Below are positions 45,202 through 53,389 of a stretch of 64,000 bases of DNA, piece by piece. Each line of letters starts with the position of its first letter. The first letter of the stretch is position 1. This stretch comes from Campylobacterales bacterium (GTDB lineage Bacteria; Campylobacterota; Campylobacteria; Campylobacterales; Sulfurimonadaceae), in assembly GCA_026390115.1 (NCBI GenBank), contig JAPLGO010000038.1:291565-355564 (forward strand), in the 5' to 3' direction. Position numbers and translations under genes: made by a program. The notes beneath the pieces are model-generated. The model searched no databases, was not told the DNA's origin, and saw nothing but the letters and a program-made list of their open reading frames with translations.

Positions 45202-45278
45202 CTTACTTTCATTTTGTGAAAACGAAATTATTTCGTTTAATCTTCTGTTTATATATAAATTATCATCTTATTTCACTG
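45202..45278. repeat. Direct repeat, left copy, flanking the GNAT module
   Basis: The first 45 bases, from CTTACTTTCATTTTGTG to TTTAATCTTCT, are identical to 46108-46152, and the rest (CATCTTATTTCACTG) is similar with a small gap. The hairpin AAACGAAA-TTA-TTTCGTTT is inside it. Confidence 0.85.
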
Positions 45279-45396
45279 CTATTTATTAAAAGTGTCTTTT
45301 TAATCTTGATAACTAAAATCTAAAGTTTACATTCCCTCACAACTTTGCTTATCAATAACTACATGTAAACAATCATTATATGTCTAATTTCATTCG

Positions 45397-45426
45397 TTGT
45401 TTTTATTACAACTATTTTGATATAAT
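45397..45426 (+). promoter_or_regulatory. Promoter of the small protein/GNAT pair
   Basis: -35 TTGTTT (45397-45402) and -10 TATAAT (45421-45426) with an 18-base spacer; a purine-rich AAAAGGGG ribosome site follows before ATG 45458. This is one of few promoters here with a recognisable -35. Confidence 0.65.
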
Positions 45427-45457
45427 TCAGAGATAAAATAAACAAAAGGGGTTCATA

Positions 45458-45613
45458 ATGGCATTACATGTAGATACAAATGGTAAAGTCCAAATTGTGA
45501 CACCACCAAAAACACTTACTAATGATGAAAAAAAAATATTAGAAAAAATGACAGTAAATGAAGCATTAGTGCATGAGGCTATACATACAAAATTTAATGT
45601 AGTATATGGATAA
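45458..45613 (+). CDS. Small 51-residue protein, possible antitoxin
   Basis: The sequence begins MALHVDTNGKVQIVTPPKTL and ends IHTKFNVVYG. I do not recognise a family; there is no ribbon-helix-helix pattern as in DUF1778 antitoxins. It has its own promoter and a good ribosome site (AAAAGGGG), and its stop overlaps the acetyltransferase start by eight bases, so the two are translated together. Size and coupling suggest the antitoxin or partner of a GNAT toxin; that role is inference. Confidence 0.6.
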   Translation: MALHVDTNGKVQIVTPPKTLTNDEKKILEKMTVNEALVHEAIHTKFNVVYG

Positions 45614-46094
45614 CAACATTACACTTCTTAAAATTGACGATAAAAATATTTTTTCTTACAAAGTCAAACTTCTTCAATCACTAAAATTTCATCCCGATAT
45701 AAACAGAGCAACGAGAGAACGAGGCTTATTAGAAGAGATAATCAAACTTACTCAAAAAAATAAAACTATTCTTTATATACTTAAAAATGATACTGAAATT
45801 TTAGGCTTGATAGCCTTGTCCGCTTCAAGTGTTGATGATATCCCAGTGGTTCAAGTTGATTATTTATTTGTAGATTTTAGATACAGAAAAATTATTATTG
45901 AAGATATAAAAAACACCGTTTCTAAATACCTGCTACTTTTTGCTGTAAATGTATCTGAAAATATAAAACAGACAATAGGTGTAAAATATTTAGCACTCTA
46001 TCCTGATGCTCAATCAGATACACTGATTTCTCATTATAAAGAGATGGGTTTCAATGTTTTAAATAAATATTGGCTTGTTATCAAATTAAAATAA
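45606..46094 (+). CDS. GNAT-family N-acetyltransferase
   Basis: 162 residues with a GNAT fold: LYILKNDTEILGLIALS (strands 2-3), VVQVDYLFVDFRYRK (strand 4 and the acetyl-CoA loop, where the usual Q/RxxGxG/A is replaced by RYRKII), and a C-terminal HYKEMGFNVLNKYWLV as in acetyltransferases ending EMGF. The weak CoA loop is odd. Translated with the 51-residue protein upstream, it may be an aminoacyl-tRNA-acetylating toxin or a stand-alone modifying enzyme. The pair is flanked by direct repeats. Confidence 0.65.
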   Translation: MDNNITLLKIDDKNIFSYKVKLLQSLKFHPDINRATRERGLLEEIIKLTQKNKTILYILKNDTEILGLIALSASSVDDIPVVQVDYLFVDFRYRKIIIEDIKNTVSKYLLLFAVNVSENIKQTIGVKYLALYPDAQSDTLISHYKEMGFNVLNKYWLVIKLK

Positions 46095-46107
46095 AAGCTC
46101 TGTCTTA

Positions 46108-46181
46108 CTTACTTTCATTTTGTGAAAACGAAATTATTTCGTTTAATCTTCTATTATATAAATCTTCATCTTATTTCACTG
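46108..46181. repeat. Direct repeat, right copy, flanking the GNAT module
   Basis: Matches 45202-45278; the first 45 bases are identical, including the AAACGAAA/TTTCGTTT hairpin. Confidence 0.85.
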
Positions 46182-46317
46182 ATATTCCAGTTATATTTAA
46201 AAAAAATCGCTATATACTTCTTAATAAATAAGTGGGAAACTTATGGGAAACTTTAACAAGGATTTAAAAAATGGTTAAAACTTCGTTGTCATGGTGGTTT
46301 GCAGAGATGTATAGTAG

Positions 46318-46331
46318 CCCCGGTCGCACCA
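46318..46331 (+). repeat. tRNA-Leu 3' end fragment (candidate att site)
   Basis: CCCCGGTCGCACCA: the acceptor 3' strand CGGTCGC, discriminator A and CCA. It is the exact complement of GCGACCG at 42788-42794. The trailing sequence resembles that after the intact tRNA. The T loop is not preserved. Confidence 0.65.
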
Positions 46332-46436
46332 TTTTTTAAATCCCTATTAAAATTTATTACAAATAATCAGTTTCTTAAAATTAAGTAGAATATATAACTT
46401 AAGAGTGTAGAATCAGCTCTTAAATTAGGAGTTTTT

Positions 46437-47363
46437 ATGAAAATTGCACAAAATATTACAGAGCTAATAGGCAACACCCCACTTGTTCGATTAAATAAAC
46501 CATCAGCCCTCACGGGTGCAACTATTCTTGGTAAATGTGAATTCATGAATCCAACCAGTTCAGTTAAAGACAGAATAGGTTTTAACATGATTCGAAGAGC
46601 AATGGAAGCCGGTGAAATCATGGCGGATACTATTATAATCGAGCCAACAAGCGGAAACACAGGAATTGCTCTTGCCGCAGTGTGCGCTGCACAAAATCTA
46701 AAACTTATTTTGACTATGCCTGAATCTATGAGTATAGAGAGAAGAAATCTACTTAAAGCTTTAGGTGCGGAACTTATTTTAACTCCGGCTTCCAAAGGGA
46801 TGAACGGAGCTATTTCTGAAGCGGTGGAGCTTCAAAAAAATACTCCAAACAGCATTATACTCCAGCAATTTCAAAACAAATCGAATCCGGAAATCCACAT
46901 GTTAACAACAGCAGTAGAGATTCTTCGAGATACAGACAAAAATATTGATGCTTTCGTTGCGGCTGTTGGAACGGGCGGAACACTTGGCGGAACTTCAAAA
47001 GTTTTAAAAGAAGAAGTGCCAAATATAGCGATTTTTGCAGTTGAACCAGAAAACTCTCCAGTACTCTCTGGCGGGGTTGCCGGTGCTCACTTGATTCAAG
47101 GAATCGGTGCGGGATTTATTCCGGATATTCTTGATGTGACGGTGTATGGAGAGGTTATAAAAGTGAGTAATGAAGATGCTCTAAGTACAGCGAAAATGTT
47201 GGCGAGAGAGGAAGGTCTGCTTGTTGGAATTTCAGCCGGTGCGAATGTTTGGGCTACTATGCAAGTCGCATCAAGAGCAGAGTTTCAGGGCAAAGTTTTA
47301 GTTACTATTTTATGTGATACGGGTGAAAGATATTTAAGTACAGAACTCTTTAATGAAGTGTGA
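46437..47363 (+). CDS. cysK: Cysteine synthase A
   Basis: PLP enzyme converting O-acetylserine and sulfide to cysteine; 308 residues. The PLP lysine is in PTSSVKDRIGFNMI near residue 41. The substrate loop EPTSGNTGIALAAV, the phosphate-binding GTGGTLGG, and GIGAGFIPDIL are all present. ATG 46437 follows TTAGGAG. It lies just outside the island and overlaps pabC by 11 bases. Confidence 0.97.
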   Translation: MKIAQNITELIGNTPLVRLNKPSALTGATILGKCEFMNPTSSVKDRIGFNMIRRAMEAGEIMADTIIIEPTSGNTGIALAAVCAAQNLKLILTMPESMSIERRNLLKALGAELILTPASKGMNGAISEAVELQKNTPNSIILQQFQNKSNPEIHMLTTAVEILRDTDKNIDAFVAAVGTGGTLGGTSKVLKEEVPNIAIFAVEPENSPVLSGGVAGAHLIQGIGAGFIPDILDVTVYGEVIKVSNEDALSTAKMLAREEGLLVGISAGANVWATMQVASRAEFQGKVLVTILCDTGERYLSTELFNEV

Positions 47364-47946
47364 CAGCTATCTTGAGACTATTAAGGTTATTGATGGAAAG
47401 GCTTTACACATGGCATACCATCAAAAACGATACGAGAGGGTTTTGAACGCTCTTGGAATAAAAGTGATTGAGAATCTTGAAGAACATATAAAAGCGCCGG
47501 AGATAGGCATTTACAGATGCCGTTTGGTTTATACTCCACATGCAAACGTTCCTATTACAATCTCATACCATGAGTACAAAAAAAGAGAGGTGCGTTCTCT
47601 GAAACTCATTTTTAACAATGAGATAAACTATGCAGAAAAATCTACGTTCAGGGAAAATTTGGAGGCATTCTATTCTAAAAGGGATGGGTGTGATGATGTG
47701 CTTATTATTAAAAATTTATTGGTAACAGATACAACTATTGCTAATATAGCTTTTTATAGCAATGGTCAGTGGATAACGCCAAAAGAGCCACTTTTGAAGG
47801 GTACGACGAGAGAGAGGCTTTTGGATGAGGGAAAAATAGTTGAAGCAGAAATAAAAGTGAGCCAACTTAGGAGCTTTTCAGAAGTAGCTCTTTTGAACGC
47901 CATGATAGATTTTGAAATATTAGAAAAATGTGAGTTTCTGATATAA
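47353..47946 (+). CDS. pabC: Class IV aminotransferase-fold protein, aminodeoxychorismate lyase-like
   Basis: A 197-residue fold-type IV PLP protein. SYLETIKVIDGKALHMAYHQKRYERVL is the N-terminal signature, with the phosphate-binding Arg in HQKRYERV. NYAEKSTFRENL carries the candidate PLP lysine. GCDDVLIIKNLLVTDTTIANI and LLKGTTRERLLDEG fit PabC, which makes p-aminobenzoate for folate. It is shorter than E. coli PabC (about 270), as are related epsilonproteobacterial proteins. Substrate assignment is from family only. Translation overlaps cysK. Confidence 0.75.
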   Translation: MKCDSYLETIKVIDGKALHMAYHQKRYERVLNALGIKVIENLEEHIKAPEIGIYRCRLVYTPHANVPITISYHEYKKREVRSLKLIFNNEINYAEKSTFRENLEAFYSKRDGCDDVLIIKNLLVTDTTIANIAFYSNGQWITPKEPLLKGTTRERLLDEGKIVEAEIKVSQLRSFSEVALLNAMIDFEILEKCEFLI

Positions 47947-47974
47947 TTGCAGCAATAAATATAAGGAAAAAAAA

Positions 47975-48433
47975 TTGTTAGAAAATGTAATAGAAGACAA
48001 GCAATTTGCTTCATTGATGCAAAAAAACATTCGAGATATGATAATCTATTTTTTTGAAAAAGAACAAAATTTTGGGATTTTATGCAGGATAGAAGAGATT
48101 AGCTTTGAGCCTGAATTACCGAGTAAAATTAATGCAGAATTTCGCCCGCTAACTCTTTTTTTCTTAGCAGGTTATACATTTGAAACAGCTCTAATTCAGG
48201 GAGATTTTTTAATTTTCGAGGCTGGTTTTGGCGTGGAAAATATTGGCAGTTTTGTAACTGTGCCGCTTTTGAGTATGATGCAAATTATTATAGATGAAAC
48301 ACCTGTTTTGATTAATTTAGCTAGCTATGAAGAAGAAAATCATGCTCATAAAGAAATTGATGAGAGAGGCGTTGAAAATTCAACGGCGTCTTTTTTATCA
48401 AATCCGGAAAATTCAAAGTTTCTAAAAAAATAA
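47975..48433 (+). CDS. Hypothetical protein, 152 residues
   Basis: Starts at TTG 47975 with AAGGA eight bases upstream. I do not recognise a family. The sequence is acidic with two hydrophobic beta-rich stretches (FRPLTLFFLAGYTFETALIQGDFLIFEAGFG region) and a charged tail. There is no signal peptide or membrane helix, so it is probably cytoplasmic. It follows pabC by 28 bases and converges on a LysR gene 16 bases downstream. The good ribosome site and even codon use suggest a real gene. Confidence 0.65.
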   Translation: MLENVIEDKQFASLMQKNIRDMIIYFFEKEQNFGILCRIEEISFEPELPSKINAEFRPLTLFFLAGYTFETALIQGDFLIFEAGFGVENIGSFVTVPLLSMMQIIIDETPVLINLASYEEENHAHKEIDERGVENSTASFLSNPENSKFLKK

Positions 48434-48449
48434 GGGTCATGCCCTTAAA

Positions 48450-49352
48450 TTATACTTTTGAAAGAGAGAGTAGAAAGTTTACAACATTATCGACAAAAGC
48501 ATCATGCTTTCTTTCTTTTGAGTGGGCTATGTAAAATTTTCTCTCTATTTTATAATTTTTAAGTCTTGCCTCAAAAAGTCTTCCCTCTGCTATCTCGCTT
48601 TGAATCACATGTCTTGACATGACAGAAACCAAAGGTCTCTCGGAGTTTTTATCGGCATGCAGAATAGACTCTTTTATGGAAGTTGGGCTGCTCAAAACAG
48701 CAAGAACATTGAAACTTCCGCACTGAACACCCATCTCTTCAAATATTTCTGAAGTGAGCTTTCTTGTGTGTGAATTTTCATCACGGCAAATCCAATCAAA
48801 CCCCATCAAATCTTCAACTTTAAGATGTTTTGGAATCTGCTGATTTGAAAATACTACAAGTTCATCTTCAACCCATTCTCTATAGATAATTCCGTCTCTA
48901 ATTACAGGCGATTCTATAAGAGCAACATCTATTTTTTTATCTTCAAGTTGGTTTATCATTTCAGCTGAAGACCCCACCAACATATGCACTTCATTGCCGA
49001 TTCTTTTTTTTATATCACAAAGATAATTTGGGAGTATGTAATTGCCAATTGCATAAGATGAACCCATGACAAAAGTAAATTCTTTATTTATGATTTTTAG
49101 AAGCTCTTTTTCACTATTTGAAATTGCTTTATCAAGTCTTTGGGCTATCCTATACAAATCTTCACCTTCTTTTGTGAGGATAATTCCATTTTTCTTTCGC
49201 TCAACTATTCTTGTATCAAGATAATCTTCAATAAATTTAATTTGTTGAGTAACTGCGGGCTGAGAGATACCCAATTTTGCCGACGCTTTTGAAAAACTTT
49301 TTTCTTTTATAACCATTAAGAATGTTTGCAATTTTGCAAAATCTTTTAACAT
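48450..49352 (-). CDS. LysR-family transcriptional regulator
   Basis: 300 residues. The N-terminal winged helix-turn-helix (residues 1-60) has the typical SFSKASAKLGISQPAVTQQIKFIEDYLDTRIVERK pattern, and a periplasmic-binding-protein-like effector domain follows from about residue 90. The ligand is unknown. LysR proteins often regulate a divergent neighbour; here that is the helicase at 49482, across an AT-rich gap of 129 bases, but cysK, three genes away, is another possible target (inference). Confidence 0.9.
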   Translation of the reverse strand: MLKDFAKLQTFLMVIKEKSFSKASAKLGISQPAVTQQIKFIEDYLDTRIVERKKNGIILTKEGEDLYRIAQRLDKAISNSEKELLKIINKEFTFVMGSSYAIGNYILPNYLCDIKKRIGNEVHMLVGSSAEMINQLEDKKIDVALIESPVIRDGIIYREWVEDELVVFSNQQIPKHLKVEDLMGFDWICRDENSHTRKLTSEIFEEMGVQCGSFNVLAVLSSPTSIKESILHADKNSERPLVSVMSRHVIQSEIAEGRLFEARLKNYKIERKFYIAHSKERKHDAFVDNVVNFLLSLSKV

Positions 49353-49481
49353 AATAATTCCTATAAGTAATATTGATAATAAAATTATAACTCATAATTA
49401 TAATTATTGCAATAGTTCTGTAATAATTTACTGGTATTTAGTTATAATAAAAATAATTAAATAAATACTGATGTCATAATA

Positions 49482-51539
49482 GTGGAAAACATGGAAAAAA
49501 TATTTAAAAAATTAAACAAAGAACAAGCAAAAGCCGTAAGACAAACGGAAGGTCCTGTTTTGATTTTGGCTGGCGCGGGAAGCGGCAAGACAACTACTAT
49601 AGTTTCAAGGCTTGCTTATTTGATTGAAGAGGTCGGTATTCCTGCTTCAAATACTTTGACACTCACCTTTACGAATAAAGCCGCAAAAGAGATGCGGGAG
49701 CGCTCTATGGATATGATAAGCGAAGTTGCGTATCCTCCTCTTTTATGTACCTTCCATAAGTTCGGTTTGCTGTTTTTAAAATTTAATATACATCTTTTAA
49801 ATAGACAAAATAATTTTGTAGTCATTGATACGGATGATAAGAAAAGGATTATAAAAACAATCAATTCAGAACTTCCAACCCCTTTGATAGCAAGTGAGAT
49901 TTCAAGATATAAAAATTCTTTAATGAGTCCGGATGACGCTTACAAACAGGCGGAGCTTTTTAATTATCAGCAGATTGCAAAAATTTATGAAGAGTATGAA
50001 AAGTACTTAAGAGAAAATAATCTTGTTGATTTTGATGATTTGATAGCTTTGACATACAGATTGCTAGAGCAAAATCCAGAGTTGGCAAAAAAAACATCTG
50101 AAAAATATCAGTATATAATGATTGATGAGTACCAAGATACAAATGAGTTGCAACTAAAACTTTTACAAAAATTATGTACGGCGCACTCAAATATCTGTGT
50201 TGTTGGCGATGATGACCAGAGTATTTACGGCTGGCGTGGTGCGCATATCAGAAATATAATGGAGTTTCATGAAGATTTTGCAGGTACAAATGTTTTTAAA
50301 CTAGAGGAGAATTACCGTTCAAAAGAGCCAATTTTAAAGGTTGCAAATGCACTTATAGAGCATAACCGTTCACGATTGGGCAAAAAGCTCATAGGTACAA
50401 GAGGAAGCGGTGAAGATGTGGCAATCTTAAACTCAAATGACGAGAGTGAAGAGGCCAGAAAAATAGCACTTAAAATAAACAAGCTTTTAAATTCAGGCGT
50501 TCGCGGAGTGGATATAGCAATTTTATACAGAGTGAATGTTCTGAGCCGCTCTATTGAAGATGGTTTAAACCGTGCCGGAATAGCTTATAAACTGGTTGGC
50601 GGTCTTCGTTTTTACGATAGAGCTGAGATTAAAGATTTGATAAGTTACATAAGGGTTATAACAAATTTTCATGATGATTTTTCATTTAAACGCATTGTTA
50701 ATAAACCAAAAAGAGGTTTTGGAAAGGCGAGCATTGATAAAGTGGAGCTTGCGGCTCACAAAAATGATACATCTATTTACGAATATGTAACAAATGCCTC
50801 CTTAGAAGAGCTTGAATCATTAGTAAAGAAAAAAAATGCACAAACACTCAAAAAGTTTATAAAAGATATTGAACACGTTTCTCAAATTGCGAAAGAGTCA
50901 ACATACGACTTTATTGATCTGCTCGAAGATACTTTTCATCTCAAAAATATTTATGCAGGAATGCAGGACGAGCAGGAGAGAACGCTTAACATGGATGAGT
51001 TCTATGGTTTGTTTCGGGATTTTGTAAAAAAATCACCTGAATCAAGTCTTGATGAATTTTTAAATGAGCTTACACTCCAGAGCGAACAGGATCAGATGGA
51101 GGGTGAGAGTATCTATATGATGAGCATTCACGCTTCAAAAGGTTTGGAGTTTGACCATGTTTTTGTAATAGGCATTGAAGAGGGTTTTTTGCCTCTTACA
51201 GGTGATGGAAGCGATTTAGAAGAGGAGAGACGACTCGGCTATGTGGCTTTTACAAGAGCAAAAGAGACGCTTACTCTTTCGCATGCAGGAAGCAGATTTT
51301 ATAAAGGCAGAAGAAGCGATTTGCAGAAGAGCAGATTTTTTAATGAAGCCGGACTTTGTGAAGGTTCCCTCATAGTTGAAAAGAATACAGCCTTTAAAAA
51401 AGGGGATTTAGTCCGTCATAAAATATTCGGCACAGGGCGAATTGTCGGTGTAAGTAAATCGGGCAGAGAGTTTAAACTCAATATCAATTTTGCAGGTACC
51501 AAAAGAGATATTTTGGCATCGTTTGTAGAGAGATTATGA
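49482..51539 (+). CDS. UvrD/PcrA/Rep-type DNA helicase
   Basis: Superfamily 1A 3'-5' helicase, 685 residues (682 if ATG 49491 is used instead of GTG 49482). Motifs in order: LNKEQAKAVRQTEGPVLILAGAGSGKTTT (Q-motif and Walker A), TLTFTNKAAKEM (Ia), MIDEYQDTNELQ (Walker B), VVGDDDQSIYGWRGA (III), NYRS (IV), SIHASKGLEFDHVF (V) and RRLGYVAFTRAKE (VI). The C-terminal GDLVRHKIFGTGRIVGV module is the PcrA/UvrD RNA-polymerase-binding Tudor-like end. It overlaps truB by four bases. Confidence 0.93.
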   Translation: MENMEKIFKKLNKEQAKAVRQTEGPVLILAGAGSGKTTTIVSRLAYLIEEVGIPASNTLTLTFTNKAAKEMRERSMDMISEVAYPPLLCTFHKFGLLFLKFNIHLLNRQNNFVVIDTDDKKRIIKTINSELPTPLIASEISRYKNSLMSPDDAYKQAELFNYQQIAKIYEEYEKYLRENNLVDFDDLIALTYRLLEQNPELAKKTSEKYQYIMIDEYQDTNELQLKLLQKLCTAHSNICVVGDDDQSIYGWRGAHIRNIMEFHEDFAGTNVFKLEENYRSKEPILKVANALIEHNRSRLGKKLIGTRGSGEDVAILNSNDESEEARKIALKINKLLNSGVRGVDIAILYRVNVLSRSIEDGLNRAGIAYKLVGGLRFYDRAEIKDLISYIRVITNFHDDFSFKRIVNKPKRGFGKASIDKVELAAHKNDTSIYEYVTNASLEELESLVKKKNAQTLKKFIKDIEHVSQIAKESTYDFIDLLEDTFHLKNIYAGMQDEQERTLNMDEFYGLFRDFVKKSPESSLDEFLNELTLQSEQDQMEGESIYMMSIHASKGLEFDHVFVIGIEEGFLPLTGDGSDLEEERRLGYVAFTRAKETLTLSHAGSRFYKGRRSDLQKSRFFNEAGLCEGSLIVEKNTAFKKGDLVRHKIFGTGRIVGVSKSGREFKLNINFAGTKRDILASFVERL

Positions 51540-52360
51540 ACAGGCTTTTTGTTGCATATAAACCATCTGGAATCGGCTCAAACCTCTTTTTATCCAAGTT
51601 AAAAAGAAAATATAACAATAAAAAAGCAGGCTTTTCAGGAACACTTGACCCCTTTGCAAAAGGTGTACTGCTTATAGGGTTTGGAAGCCATACAAAACTT
51701 TTTCGCTTTTTAGATAAAACACCAAAAACCTATAGAGCAACATTGTGGCTCGGTGCCGTGAGTGAGTGTTTAGATACTGAATTGATAACGCATGTGGAGA
51801 TAATAAAAGAACTTCCTCAATCTATTATTGAAGAAACGGTTCAATCATTGGAGGGCGAGTTAGAATATGAACCACCTATTTTCAGTGCAAAAAAGATTAA
51901 CGGCGAGAGAGCGTATGATTTGGCTCGCGCCGGCAAAGAGGTAGTCCTCAACAAAATAAATTCAACTATATATGAGAGCAAACTTCTAAATTACTCACAC
52001 CCGTTTGTAACCTTTGAAGCGACTGTTTCTGAGGGGACTTACATTCGCTCTTTAGGCCTTATAATTGCAAAGAGAGTCGGAGTAGAACATGGAAGCTTGA
52101 GTGCCTTGGAGAGGTTGTCTGAGGGAGTCTTTAAATACAACGATGAGGAGCCTTTAGATATTAAAAAGTCGCTCAATATTCCCCAAAATTACTATTTGGG
52201 TGATAGTGACAATCTGAAATATGGAAGAGTTCTTGCTTTGTCAGATTTACAGAATAAAGATGAGGGTTACTATTGGCTAGACAATAGTGAAAATATCTCA
52301 ATTATAAAGATAGAAAATGAAGAAGTAAAATATGAGTTAGGTAGGATATATACATGTTAG
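51536..52360 (+). CDS. truB: tRNA pseudouridine(55) synthase
   Basis: Modifies U55 in the T loop of most tRNAs. 274 residues. The catalytic Asp is in GFSGTLDPFAKGVLLIG near residue 38. YRATLWLGAVSECLDTE, PPIFSAKKINGERAYDLARAGK and EGTYIRSLG are conserved motifs. The C-terminal PUA-like part is short. Start ATG overlaps the helicase stop by four bases, and the end overlaps csrA by seven. Confidence 0.95.
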   Translation: MNRLFVAYKPSGIGSNLFLSKLKRKYNNKKAGFSGTLDPFAKGVLLIGFGSHTKLFRFLDKTPKTYRATLWLGAVSECLDTELITHVEIIKELPQSIIEETVQSLEGELEYEPPIFSAKKINGERAYDLARAGKEVVLNKINSTIYESKLLNYSHPFVTFEATVSEGTYIRSLGLIIAKRVGVEHGSLSALERLSEGVFKYNDEEPLDIKKSLNIPQNYYLGDSDNLKYGRVLALSDLQNKDEGYYWLDNSENISIIKIENEEVKYELGRIYTC

Positions 52361-52584
52361 TTTTAGCTCGAAAAATAGAAGAGTCTATCATAATCGGTGA
52401 CGATATAGTCATTAAGGTTATATCCATAGAAAAAGGCGTAGTGAAGCTTGGCATTGATGCACCAAAAAGTGTCTCTATAGTTAGAAGTGAGCTGCTCAGT
52501 GATGTAAAAGATTCAAATATAGCCGCTTCGAAAGAGATTAAATCAGATGCTCTTAGTATGCTTAGTAAACTACTCGGAAAATAA
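52354..52584 (+). CDS. csrA: Carbon storage regulator CsrA
   Basis: 76 residues. MLVLARKIEESIIIGDDIVIKVI and GVVKLGIDAPKSVSIVRSELL are the invariant CsrA core. It binds GGA sites in mRNA leaders and represses translation, notably of flagellin in Campylobacterota, and is controlled by FliW (encoded at 15715 here). The C-terminus extends beyond the core by about 15 residues, the region involved in FliW binding. It is embedded in a dense operon, truB-csrA-ispE-smpB. Confidence 0.97.
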   Translation: MLVLARKIEESIIIGDDIVIKVISIEKGVVKLGIDAPKSVSIVRSELLSDVKDSNIAASKEIKSDALSMLSKLLGK

Positions 52585-52588
52585 AATA

Positions 52589-53389
52589 ATGAAAAGATAT
52601 AGGGCGTATGCTAAAGTAAACATATTTCTTAAAATAAGAGGAAAAAGAGATGGCTATCATGAGATAGTCTCTAGGTTTATGAGGGTGAACTCGCTTTATG
52701 ATGAACTCTTCTTTATGCCAAAGCAAGAGAGAGAGTTTAAGATAATTGGTGATTTTTCTTGCGATACAGAACAAAATACAATTTATAAAGCATATTTAGC
52801 ACTAAAAGTCGCCACCGGTTCAGAATCTTTGGAAGAGTTGATGGCTACGCACGCCGTGCATGTAAAGAAGCATATTCCTGCATTCGCCGGTCTTGGCGGC
52901 GGAAGCAGTGACGCTGCAGCATTTTTAAAGATGTGTAATGAAACACTTAATCTTGGGCTTAGTTTACATGGACTTGCTCATATCGGTTCAAAAGTCGGTG
53001 CCGATGTTCCATTTTTTATTTATAATTACGGCAGTGCTAATGTGAGCGGGATAGGAGAAGTTGTAGAAGAATTTGTAGAGGAGATTTTAGATTTTGAGAT
53101 TTTTACTCCAAAATTAGAGATAAGCACACCTAAGGTTTATGGGATTTATAGAGAAAATTTCTACAATCCAGTGAATGAAATTGAAGCAGAAAAATTGAAA
53201 AAAACAAGCTCTTTAGAGATTTTAGAAAATATGAGTGTTGATGAAGCAAACGACCTTTACAAACCGGCTTTGCAAGGGTATCCAGAGTTAAAAGATTATT
53301 ACAAAGAGAGATGGCACTTCAGCGGTAGCGGAAGCAGTTTTTTTAGAAGTGCTGATAAAATATATAAACAAGCGGGAGAAATTAGATAA
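52589..53389 (+). CDS. ispE: 4-diphosphocytidyl-2-C-methyl-D-erythritol kinase
   Basis: GHMP-family kinase of the non-mevalonate isoprenoid pathway. I choose ATG 52589 ([20 protein letters not shown]) four bases after csrA; an upstream in-frame start at 52547 lies within csrA. 266 residues. The N-terminal [11 protein letters not shown] and the ATP loop [20 protein letters not shown] are typical, as is the C-terminal SGSGSSFF. It overlaps smpB by one base (TAATG). Confidence 0.95.
   Translation: MKRYRAYAKVNIFLKIRGKRDGYHEIVSRFMRVNSLYDELFFMPKQEREFKIIGDFSCDTEQNTIYKAYLALKVATGSESLEELMATHAVHVKKHIPAFAGLGGGSSDAAAFLKMCNETLNLGLSLHGLAHIGSKVGADVPFFIYNYGSANVSGIGEVVEEFVEEILDFEIFTPKLEISTPKVYGIYRENFYNPVNEIEAEKLKKTSSLEILENMSVDEANDLYKPALQGYPELKDYYKERWHFSGSGSSFFRSADKIYKQAGEIR

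Larger units (their letters stand above)
45031..45457. other. Non-coding stretch between DptF-like gene and small protein/GNAT pair
   Basis: Contains one copy of the long direct repeat (45202-45278), a loose inverted repeat TTTACAT...ATGTAAA (about 45327-45369), and a promoter at 45397-45426 for the following genes. The rest has no coding potential that I can support. Confidence 0.5.
42788..46331. mobile_element. Remnant genomic island at tRNA-Leu
   Basis: The left edge has broken tRNA-Leu 5' halves (from 42788) and an intact tRNA-Leu(GAG) ending at 43069. The right edge has a second tRNA 3' end CGGTCGC-A-CCA at 46321-46331, with similar trailing sequence (CACCATTT then TCCCTAT) in both places. 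The first half-copy starts GCGACCG, the exact complement of the right-hand CGGTCGC, and not of the intact gene's CGTCCGC. Content between is AT-rich and accessory: broken XRE regulator, DptF-like ATPase, attC-like hairpin, small protein/GNAT pair. No integrase survives. Island boundaries are inferred. Confidence 0.65.
46095..46436. other. Non-coding right edge of the island
   Basis: Holds the right copy of the long direct repeat (46108-46181), a tandem decamer TGGGAAACTT at 46233-46242 and 46244-46253 that could be integrase arm sites, the tRNA-Leu 3' end at 46318-46331, and the short cysK upstream region with an AATATATAAC element near 46388. No gene is seen. Confidence 0.55.
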
